DNA of 5,053 nt from CAZNRY01 sp964575675 (GTDB lineage Bacteria > Eisenbacteria > RBG-16-71-46 > CAIMUX01 > VGJL01): NCBI GenBank assembly GCA_964575675.1, contig CAZNRY010000220.1:1-5053 (forward strand), read 5' to 3'. Shown here piece by piece: positions 1 to 5,053 of the stretch. The notes beneath the pieces are model-generated. The model had not been told where the DNA came from. It saw only the letters and a list, made by a program, of their open reading frames with translations, and did no database searches. Position numbers and translations under genes: made by a program. Within the stretch, counting starts at the first letter, position 1. Every line of letters starts with the position of its first letter.

Positions 1-1
1 G

Positions 2-1246
2 GTCGCGGCGGCGCTTGTGATCGGATGGGCGCTCATCCAACCTGCGACATCTTACGGGTCCGTCGGGCAGAGCCGGTCGTTCGAGTACGACCTTCTCTTC
101 CCGAGCTCCTCCGTAGGCCAGGTTCCGGTGACGACCGTCGTGGGGCCGGAGATCGCCCCCCCCCTCGAGTCGCCGATCGACCCTGCCTCCTACCTCGTCG
201 TGCCCGGAGATCTACTCCAGCTCGAGGTCGGAGGGGAAACGGATCGAGCGTGGCGGATGGCGGTGAGCGCGGAGGGAAAGCTCCTCCTCCCGGGCGTTGA
301 ATCGATCGACGTCGCAGGCCGCACCCTGGCTCAAACCGAGGTCGCGGTGAGGGAGAAACTTTCCGCGCGCTTCCCGGGAAAACCGATCTTCTTGCATCTC
401 CTGCAACCTGGGATGTTTCGCATCTACGTGACGGGATCGGTCGCGACCCCGGGCGTTCAGGCCGTCCACGGATACGATCGCGCCGCATTCTGCATCGGCG
501 CGGCGGGCGGGCCGCTGCCGGGCGGCAGCCTCCGGCACGTTTCCGTCGCCTATCCCGACGGGACCGAGCGCGAGATCGATCTCGTCCGCTTCGCCCTCCT
601 CGGTGAACTCGACCAGAACCTCCAAGTTGTCCCCGGAATCCGCATCCACCTGCCCGCGGCGCGCGATTTCGTTCATGTGACCGGCGCGGTGCGCGGTCTT
701 CCGGGATTGGATCGACCGATCATTCCAAACGTCGGATCCAGAATCCCCGAATCCCCTCGCGCGATGCTCGAGTGGAAGGAGGGAGACACGATCGGCCTGG
801 CGATCACCAGGGTTGGGGGCCTCTCGGAGGATGCGACGGGGATGATTCTCCTGCTCCGTGAGAACGAGAGACGGATCCTCGCGCTCTCCGAGGCGGACCC
901 CATGCCGTTGCGGCCGGGGGATCTGATCGAGGCGGCCGTCCGGAACCGATGGGTCTACGTGACCGGGGCGGTCCGTTATCCGGGCCCTTACGCGCACCTG
1001 CCGAGCCTCTCGGCATCCGATTATGTCCGGCTTGCGGGAGGCCCTACCGAGCTTGGCCGCGGGCATGGGTGGAAGATCCTCCCCGCTGACGGCGGGGCGA
1101 GCCGGCCGGTGGGCAAGGAGACGTATGTCGAGCCCGGTTCGACCGTGAATGTATCGGAACGATGGACCTACCGCGTCTCGACCTTGCTGGCGCCGATCAG
1201 CGGAATTACCGCGCTCGTGATCTCCCTCGTCGCGTTGAGGAGATAG
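2..1246 (+). CDS. PES/SLBB-domain polysaccharide export protein (Wza-like), 5' end cut by window
   Basis: This is the exit-conduit component of a polysaccharide secretion system, expected in the periplasm and outer membrane. The frame is open from base 2 and the residues before the first GTG (17) continue a hydrophobic signal segment (VAAALVIGWALIQPA), so the true start probably lies upstream. Numbering from GTG17 (409 residues), a polysaccharide export (PES) domain starts near 57 with the hallmark YLVVPGDLLQLEV. Three SLBB-type repeats follow, marked by IYVTGSVATPG (136), VHVTGAVRGLPG (219) and VYVTGAVRYPG (313), each followed by a PG(D)-x-I-type strand. The middle repeat carries an insertion at about 231-250. 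The C-terminus is a hydrophobic helix (about 388-407) ending in RR. No cysteine is visible near the signal segment, so it does not look like a Wza-type lipoprotein, although the extreme N-terminus is missing. A run of nine C lies at 156-164. The 3' end overlaps the convergent glycosyltransferase gene by 41 bp. Family assignment is firm; the exported polymer is unknown. Confidence 0.92.
   Translation, partial: VAAALVIGWALIQPATSYGSVGQSRSFEYDLLFPSSSVGQVPVTTVVGPEIAPPLESPIDPASYLVVPGDLLQLEVGGETDRAWRMAVSAEGKLLLPGVESIDVAGRTLAQTEVAVREKLSARFPGKPIFLHLLQPGMFRIYVTGSVATPGVQAVHGYDRAAFCIGAAGGPLPGGSLRHVSVAYPDGTEREIDLVRFALLGELDQNLQVVPGIRIHLPAARDFVHVTGAVRGLPGLDRPIIPNVGSRIPESPRAMLEWKEGDTIGLAITRVGGLSEDATGMILLLRENERRILALSEADPMPLRPGDLIEAAVRNRWVYVTGAVRYPGPYAHLPSLSASDYVRLAGGPTELGRGHGWKILPADGGASRPVGKETYVEPGSTVNVSERWTYRVSTLLAPISGITALVISLVALRR
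156..164 (+). repeat. C9 homopolymer tract inside the export gene
   Basis: Nine consecutive C encode part of A47-P-P-L50 (numbering from GTG17), between the signal segment and the PES domain. Loss of one C would put translation into a frame that stops at 264-266. Gain of one C would lead to a stop at 298-300. Either change truncates the protein before the SLBB repeats. The tract as given keeps the signal segment and the PES domain in one frame. Confidence 0.75.
1206..1246. other. 41-bp convergent coding overlap
   Basis: The TAG stop of the plus-strand export gene is at 1244-1246 and the TAA stop of the minus-strand glycosyltransferase is at 1208-1206, so the tails of the two genes are read from both strands. 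On the plus strand this encodes most of the export protein's hydrophobic C-terminal helix. On the minus strand it encodes an arginine-rich tail. No terminator hairpin with a T-tract is visible here for either strand. Confidence 0.8.
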
Positions 1247-2438
1247 GCAGAGCTGCGATGATCCCCGCGGTGCGCGCCGCGACGTGGGCCCAGGTGTGCC
1301 CGGATTCGACAAACCTCCGTCCGGGTCCAGGGAACTCCCACGGCCACCCCACCAGGGGCGATCCCTCCACGCGCCAGCGCGAGGCCCACCTGTCGATCAA
1401 CTCTGCAAGGGCGGCGGCGTCTCCCGCGGAGAAAAGCCCACCAACCTGCAACTCCTCCACCCAGCGGTAGCTCGGGATATCGGAGACCAGGATCGGCCGG
1501 TCCGCGGCAAGATAGGTGACGATCTTGCTGGTCTGGCCCCAATCTCCGTAGATCCGTTCGTACTCGGGCTTTCGATACGGAGCCACGAGGATCTGGCATG
1601 CGGCAATGAGTCGGTCCGATTCCTCACGCGGCACGCCGCCGAAGAAACGGACCCGGCCGCCGAACCGGGCGGCTTGCTCATGGAGCCGGGTTTCAGTGGT
1701 TCCGGTCCCGATGATCCAAAGATGGATGCCCTTTTCGGCGAGATGGCCGAAGGCGTCGATCGAGGTCTCGACCCCTTGAACAGGGGAAAGATTGCCCGCG
1801 AAGCCGACGAGAAACGCATCGGGCGGAACCCGGAGGCGTTCTCTCGTCTCCTTGGGGTCGAATCCCGAGGGTATGTGGGTTCCGATCGGCACGACGTGGA
1901 TCCGCGACCGATCGATTCCGACCCGCCTGGCGAGTGTATCGCGCAGGGGCGCCGTCATGACGAGGATCGCCGCAGCTCTGCTTAGAGAGAACCGTTCGCA
2001 GACTTGAGCGATCCGCTTGACCGATGCTCGGCCCCAGATCTCCACCTCATCGACGATCGACGCATTCACCTCGGAAACGAGTGGAATCCGCAGAATCCAT
2101 GCGACGGCGGCGGGCGCGAATGTATAGAGGTCCTGCCGGGCGTAGATCACGCCCGGGCGGTCGCGCAGGCAATGAAGGAGCAGCAACAGCCCCCCCAAGA
2201 TCTCGAAGCTCCACAACCCGAGCACCCTCCAGCGAAGGATGGGCACCTCGACCTTCCGGAACCGAACGGCCGGGGCTGGCGAGGCGGGGCGGGGCGTGAG
2301 GAGCACGACTCGGTCTCCTCGGTCGGCCATGGCGTCGAGGAGTCCCCTCACATGGAGGGCATGCCCCTGAGGAAGCGAGAGATCGATCGAGGCGAAGGCG
2401 GCCAGCGACAAGAGCCGGCGCTCCGACCCCTCCGTCAC
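1206..2438 (-). CDS. GT4-like glycosyltransferase (GT-B fold)
   Basis: This is a probable cytoplasmic glycosyltransferase that adds a sugar to a lipid-linked polysaccharide intermediate. I prefer the GTG at 2438 (410 residues) because it overlaps the preceding stop codon as GTGA. A GTG at 2480 in the same frame would add 14 residues and overlap the upstream gene by 46 bp. Neither start has a clear Shine-Dalgarno sequence. Numbering from 2438: the N-terminal acceptor domain has the glycine-containing loop PQGHALHVRGLLDAM (about 23-37) and a membrane-associating stretch LGGLLLLLHCL (about 81-91), then VIYARQDLY and PLVSEVNA. The linker region has HVVPIGTHIPSGF (about 181-193). The C-terminal donor domain has VGFAGNLSPVQGVETSIDAF (about 211-230), LWIIGTGTTETRL (about 240-252), VRFFGGVPREE and SKIVTYLAADRPILVSD (about 304-320). 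The usual Arg/Lys pair and EX7E glutamates of GT4 appear replaced (N, Q, T). The last ~13 residues, arginine-rich, are encoded inside the overlap with the export gene. Donor and acceptor are unknown. Confidence 0.87.
   Translation of the reverse strand: MTEGSERRLLSLAAFASIDLSLPQGHALHVRGLLDAMADRGDRVVLLTPRPASPAPAVRFRKVEVPILRWRVLGLWSFEILGGLLLLLHCLRDRPGVIYARQDLYTFAPAAVAWILRIPLVSEVNASIVDEVEIWGRASVKRIAQVCERFSLSRAAAILVMTAPLRDTLARRVGIDRSRIHVVPIGTHIPSGFDPKETRERLRVPPDAFLVGFAGNLSPVQGVETSIDAFGHLAEKGIHLWIIGTGTTETRLHEQAARFGGRVRFFGGVPREESDRLIAACQILVAPYRKPEYERIYGDWGQTSKIVTYLAADRPILVSDIPSYRWVEELQVGGLFSAGDAAALAELIDRWASRWRVEGSPLVGWPWEFPGPGRRFVESGHTWAHVAARTAGIIAALPISSTRRGRSRAR
2435..2438 (-). promoter_or_regulatory. 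GTGA stop/start overlap (translational coupling)
   Basis: The TGA stop of the O-antigen ligase-like gene (2437-2435) shares two bases with a GTG (2438-2436) in the glycosyltransferase frame. Four-base overlaps of this kind usually mean coupled translation. It is the reason for choosing this start over the GTG at 2480. Confidence 0.65.
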
Positions 2439-3775
2439 CGTGTCCGGCCCGCGATCAGGCCCGCGAAGAGCCAGATCCACTCGTTGGCCATCAGATCACC
2501 GCTGAACTGGGCGTTCAGGAAGGCATAGAGAAAGCCGAGGAAGGCGGCCAGAACATATGGGTCGCGCGCCGCCCGAAGGGCGCGGGCCATCCCTGACCCC
2601 AGGAATCCAAAGAGGGCGAGGAGCCCCGGCAACCCGTTCTCGATCCCCACCTCCGCGAAGAGATTGTGGGGGTAGAAGCGATAATCTCCCTTGCTCAGCA
2701 GGTCGCTGAAGCCTCCCGTCCCTAGCCCCCAACCCAGCGCGCTGGAAAGGGCGCTGCCTGCAACCTCAACGAACTTCATGCGAGTAGCGCCGGATACATC
2801 GACGCCCATGGGGTGGAGGAATCGTTCGCGGAGATCATCGGGCATCGCCGCGAACAGGACGGCACCGGCCGCCAAGCCCGCGAGGGCCGCCCCTACCCGT
2901 CGCGCGGACGATGCGCGGGTGAAAACGAGAGCCCGCAGCGCGAGGACGGCGAGAAGACTCAAGAGCGGACCCCGGGAACCCGTGAGGATCAGGATCGCGC
3001 CGATCGGCGCGACCAATGCGAGGGCGCTTCGGGTCCGGATCCTCCCGGTATCCCAGAGGGACAGAACAGCAAGCGCGGAAATCCCCATGATCCGGGCAAG
3101 CCAGATCGGGTTCAGTCCCAGGACGGTCAAGCGCGAGCGAAACGCATAGAAGCGCAGGAAGAGGTTCAGCACCGAGATCACCGAGATCAGGACGCCGATC
3201 GAGACGAGGGCAAGGAGAAACGCCTCGAAGCGGCGATCGCGCCGGTGTTGTTCTTCCTCGTCATGGCGCCTGGTTAGGAAGTATCCGCCCGCAAGCAAGG
3301 GGAGATTGGTCGCGACGTAGGCGACGACCTTCTCGCGGCCGTAGACCGGTGTGGGGGTGTGCAGCAGACCAAGTGTCACGATCAGACCGAGAACAACGGC
3401 CCAAAGCGCGATCGGGTCGGACGCGAGACCGGCCAGGAGGCTCCCGGGCTGGCGGACGACCGCGAACAAGATCCAGACAATTGCGGTCAGCAGAAGGATG
3501 CGCAGGGCGAAGAAGCCCGGGTCCGGGGTCCCCAGCGCGTCGGTGATCGGATCGAGAAGTGGGTAGCCTACCACTAGGAGCGCGAGCGCCCAGGAGAGGC
3601 GTGGGGAGACCAGGACCCCGATGAATGCGGTCGCCGCGCAGGCGAGCACGACTAGGGCGTGCGGGAGCAGGGCCACGAGGAGGACGTCACAGACCAGGAG
3701 CAGGGCCAATCCTGCTCGCGCGGCGCCCTCAGGCGGCCGGTCGAGGGCGGGAAGCAACCGGACGAGTGCTCTCAC
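2435..3775 (-). CDS. O-antigen ligase / Wzy-like polymerase family membrane protein
   Basis: This is an inner-membrane GT-C-type protein of the Wzy/WaaL superfamily. Members polymerise undecaprenyl-linked repeat units or transfer the polymer to an acceptor on the periplasmic side. The 446 residues are dominated by hydrophobic segments, roughly 21-57, 60-75, 88-107, 122-138, 150-167, 184-207, 223-240, 250-284, 294-310, 383-400 and 408-422, and a final one to about 443. Two family hallmarks are visible. One is LTGSRGPLLSLL (264-275), with the conserved Arg268. The other, in the large periplasmic loop, is YPHNLFAEVGIENGLPG (368-384), which fits the known His-Asn, nine residues, Gly, two residues, Gly pattern with His370. 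GLGTGGFSD (350-358) precedes it. The start is a GTG 6 bp after the co-polymerase stop, without a clear ribosome site, so translational coupling is likely. The stop overlaps the glycosyltransferase start. Sequence alone cannot separate polymerase (Wzy) from ligase (WaaL); the adjacent chain-length regulator favours a polymerase, by inference. Confidence 0.9.
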   Translation of the reverse strand: MRALVRLLPALDRPPEGAARAGLALLLVCDVLLVALLPHALVVLACAATAFIGVLVSPRLSWALALLVVGYPLLDPITDALGTPDPGFFALRILLLTAIVWILFAVVRQPGSLLAGLASDPIALWAVVLGLIVTLGLLHTPTPVYGREKVVAYVATNLPLLAGGYFLTRRHDEEEQHRRDRRFEAFLLALVSIGVLISVISVLNLFLRFYAFRSRLTVLGLNPIWLARIMGISALAVLSLWDTGRIRTRSALALVAPIGAILILTGSRGPLLSLLAVLALRALVFTRASSARRVGAALAGLAAGAVLFAAMPDDLRERFLHPMGVDVSGATRMKFVEVAGSALSSALGWGLGTGGFSDLLSKGDYRFYPHNLFAEVGIENGLPGLLALFGFLGSGMARALRAARDPYVLAAFLGFLYAFLNAQFSGDLMANEWIWLFAGLIAGRTR

Positions 3776-3787
3776 GGGGTCTCACGG
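3770..3787 (-). repeat. 8-bp direct repeat with 10-bp period at a stop/start junction
   Basis: On the minus strand CCGTGAGA occurs twice, at 3787-3780 and 3777-3770. The first copy contains the TGA stop of the co-polymerase gene. The second contains the GTG start of the O-antigen ligase-like gene. Both copies contain GTGA, the same stop/start overlap used at the next junction (2435-2438). The first GTG is 10 bases from the second and therefore out of frame with the downstream gene. Confidence 0.7.
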
Positions 3788-4999
3788 AGCGGGGAGATCA
3801 TCGTGCGAATCGAACCACCGCCTGGGGTGAAGGTGCGATCCGACGGCGCTCAACGACCGCCACTGATTGGAACGGTCGTGACGGATCCGACTCAGTCCGT
3901 CCATCGCCAGGGCCAGGCCGCAGGAGAGGAGGAAGGCGAGCCCGGTGGCGATCACACAGATCAGCCATCGGATCGGCCGGTACCTCTTTTCCGCCGGGAC
4001 TGCGGTATCGAGTATCTGGAGGGTCGGCGTGTCGCGCAGCTCGTTGATCCGGTACTGCTCGTACTGCGCGATCAGGATCTCGTAGAGTCCTTCCTGGATT
4101 TTCACGTCCCGCAGGGCGCGGGCGTAGGCGACCGACCGGGCAGGAAACTGGGTCAAGGGAACCCGGAATGCCGCCGTGTCGGATTTTCCCCCGCGCTCCA
4201 TCTCCCGGAGCTGGGTCTCGAAGAGGCCGATCTCTCGCGTCAGGCGCGCCCGATCGGGATCCTCAGGTCCCACTTGGGCCCGCAGAATCCCGAGTTGTAC
4301 CTCGCGCATCTTCCGGCCCAGCTCGATCTGGACGGCGCTCTCGACCAGCGCCCTGGCCTGGTCCTCGGGGGCAAGGATCCCCGTCTCTTCCTGGATTCGC
4401 TGCAAGGCCTTCTCGGCCTGCGAGAGGGAATCGCGGCATTCGGCGACCCTCGCCTCCAGGAAAACACGGACCGCGCCGGCGCTCGTCCTCCTGCGCTCAC
4501 GCGAGATCTTGTCGAGGAGTGCGATGAAGTCGTTGGCCATGAGGGCGGCACGGTCGGCCTTCTTGTCGACCACGAGGATCGTGACGACCCCTTCGCCCCC
4601 CACGCGGACCTTCACCCGCGATCGCATGGTGATCAGAGCTTCGTCGATGTTCTTGACCTTGTACTCCTTCACGAGGTCGTACTTGCGGATGATCTCATCC
4701 CGCACCGAACGGCTTTTCAAGACCGCCGCATAGACATCGGAGGGGGTCGCCCAGATCGGAAGGTTCGTACGCCCCATCCCGAAGGTGGTAGCCGCCATGA
4801 TCGAGGAGAGCGTTCCTAGCGAGAACGACTCTTCCTGCGGGGGGAAGACCGACGCGCTCGACCGATACCACTTCGGCAGCACGAAGCTCACGATGACCGC
4901 CACAACGGCGACCCCGAAGGTGTTGAGGAGGATCAAACGCCGCCAGCGCGCCAAGGTCACCAGGCGCCGGATTACCAAGGGTTGGGCTTCGTCGGTCAT
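3782..4999 (-). CDS. Wzz/GumC-like polysaccharide co-polymerase (chain-length determinant)
   Basis: This inner-membrane protein controls chain length and couples polymerisation to export. It has 405 residues from an ATG start. The topology is typical: a short basic cytoplasmic N-terminus, TM1 at about 22-42, and LPKWYRSSASVFPPQEES (41-58) just after it as in Wzz-domain proteins. A periplasmic part then contains a probable coiled coil (about 165-270, rich in Glu, Arg, Leu and Ala), followed by a GNVR-like segment YEILIAQYEQYRINELRDTP (306-325). The proline-containing DTAVPAEKRYRP (331-342) leads into TM2 (about 344-366). A basic/polar tail of about 40 residues ends the protein. No Walker A/B motif or tyrosine-rich tail follows TM2, so there is no fused BY-kinase domain, unlike Wzc. 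It is the first gene of the minus-strand run, and its natural partners are the polymerase-like protein next to it and the SLBB export protein. The family call is firm; the exact PCP subclass is not. Confidence 0.9.
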   Translation of the reverse strand: MTDEAQPLVIRRLVTLARWRRLILLNTFGVAVVAVIVSFVLPKWYRSSASVFPPQEESFSLGTLSSIMAATTFGMGRTNLPIWATPSDVYAAVLKSRSVRDEIIRKYDLVKEYKVKNIDEALITMRSRVKVRVGGEGVVTILVVDKKADRAALMANDFIALLDKISRERRRTSAGAVRVFLEARVAECRDSLSQAEKALQRIQEETGILAPEDQARALVESAVQIELGRKMREVQLGILRAQVGPEDPDRARLTREIGLFETQLREMERGGKSDTAAFRVPLTQFPARSVAYARALRDVKIQEGLYEILIAQYEQYRINELRDTPTLQILDTAVPAEKRYRPIRWLICVIATGLAFLLSCGLALAMDGLSRIRHDRSNQWRSLSAVGSHLHPRRWFDSHDDLPAP

Positions 5000-5053
5000 G
5001 GAAACCGAGCATAGCAGAGAGCGTCCCGCGGTTGTAGACTGGCCGGTCGCCGC
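5000..5053. other. Short non-coding leader at window end
   Basis: These 54 bases precede the ATG of the co-polymerase gene on the minus strand. They hold the weak promoter-like element and an out-of-frame ATG at 5012. I see no start of another gene, no terminator hairpin and no repeat in it. Confidence 0.5.
5008..5038 (-). promoter_or_regulatory. Weak promoter-like element upstream of the co-polymerase gene
   Basis: Reading the minus strand, TGCTATGCT (5016 to 5008) resembles an extended -10 element (TGnTATAAT). TCTACA (5038 to 5033) is a poor -35 match at a 19-bp spacer, longer than the ideal 17. The -10-like box ends only 8 bp before the ATG, and no purine-rich Shine-Dalgarno is present. 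If it is used, the transcript would start within about two bases of the start codon and be near-leaderless. The real promoter may instead lie beyond the window. Confidence 0.28.

Noticed and set aside
1199..1213. Small inverted repeat GCGG-AATTA-CCGC near the glycosyltransferase stop
   Set aside because: The stem is only 4 bp and no T-tract follows on either strand, so it does not qualify as an intrinsic terminator.
212..1312. A 366-codon open frame on the minus strand
   Set aside because: It is antisense to the SLBB export gene, whose PES and SLBB motifs are unmistakable. The antisense product is Arg/Pro-rich with no domain.
1284..1985. A 233-codon open frame on the plus strand
   Set aside because: It is antisense to the GT4-like gene and shows no recognisable motifs; composition artefact.
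2439..2480. Upstream GTG at 2480 as the glycosyltransferase start
   Set aside because: It would add 14 Arg/Asp/Gly/Pro-rich residues without similarity to GT4 N-termini and deepen the overlap with the upstream gene. The GTGA overlap at 2438 is the more usual arrangement.
3659..4819. A 386-codon open frame on the plus strand
   Set aside because: It lies antisense to the co-polymerase gene. Its product is charged and low in recognisable motifs, whereas the minus strand gives a clear two-TM Wzz-like protein. Long antisense open frames are common in GC-rich DNA.
4695..5012. An out-of-frame ATG at 5012 opening a 105-codon frame on the minus strand
   Set aside because: It overlaps the start of the co-polymerase in another frame. 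The product lacks membrane segments or motifs, and no ribosome site supports it.
1..5053. tRNA/rRNA genes, CRISPR arrays, insertion sequences or phage genes
   Set aside because: None were found; nearly all the sequence is accounted for by four genes of one pathway.

Overview
The window is GC-rich and almost entirely coding. It holds four adjacent genes of a cell-surface polysaccharide assembly and export locus. A Wza/SLBB-type periplasmic or outer-membrane export protein together with a Wzz-type inner-membrane chain-length regulator implies a diderm (Gram-negative) bacterium. The composition and protein style would fit groups such as Acidobacteriota, Gemmatimonadota, Myxococcota or candidate phyla such as Eisenbacteria. 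The sequence alone does not decide the lineage.

Layout: (1) positions 2-1246, plus strand, a PES/SLBB polysaccharide export protein whose 5' end is cut by the window edge. (2) Positions 4999 down to 1206, minus strand, a tight three-gene run: a Wzz/GumC-like polysaccharide co-polymerase (4999-3782), an O-antigen ligase/Wzy-like multi-span membrane protein (3775-2435), and a GT4-type glycosyltransferase (2438-1206). The first two are 6 bp apart. The second and third share a GTGA stop/start overlap. (3) The two transcription units converge and overlap by 41 bp at 1206-1246. (4) Positions 5000-5053 are the short non-coding leader of the minus-strand run, with a weak promoter-like element.

Inferred joint role: the GT4 protein would add a sugar to a lipid-linked repeat unit at the cytoplasmic face. 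The O-antigen ligase/Wzy-like protein would polymerise or ligate the repeat units on the periplasmic side. The Wzz-like protein would set chain length and connect to the SLBB protein, which would form the periplasmic and outer-membrane exit conduit. The initiating phosphoglycosyltransferase and the flippase are not in the window.

No RNA genes, CRISPR arrays, insertion sequences or clear terminators were seen. The locus type is well known, and I see no convincing new system. The most checkable oddities are a C9 homopolymer early in the export gene, a GT4 protein lacking several canonical donor-site residues, a 10-bp-period repeat at a gene junction, the convergent coding overlap, and a strong excess of GATC across the window.
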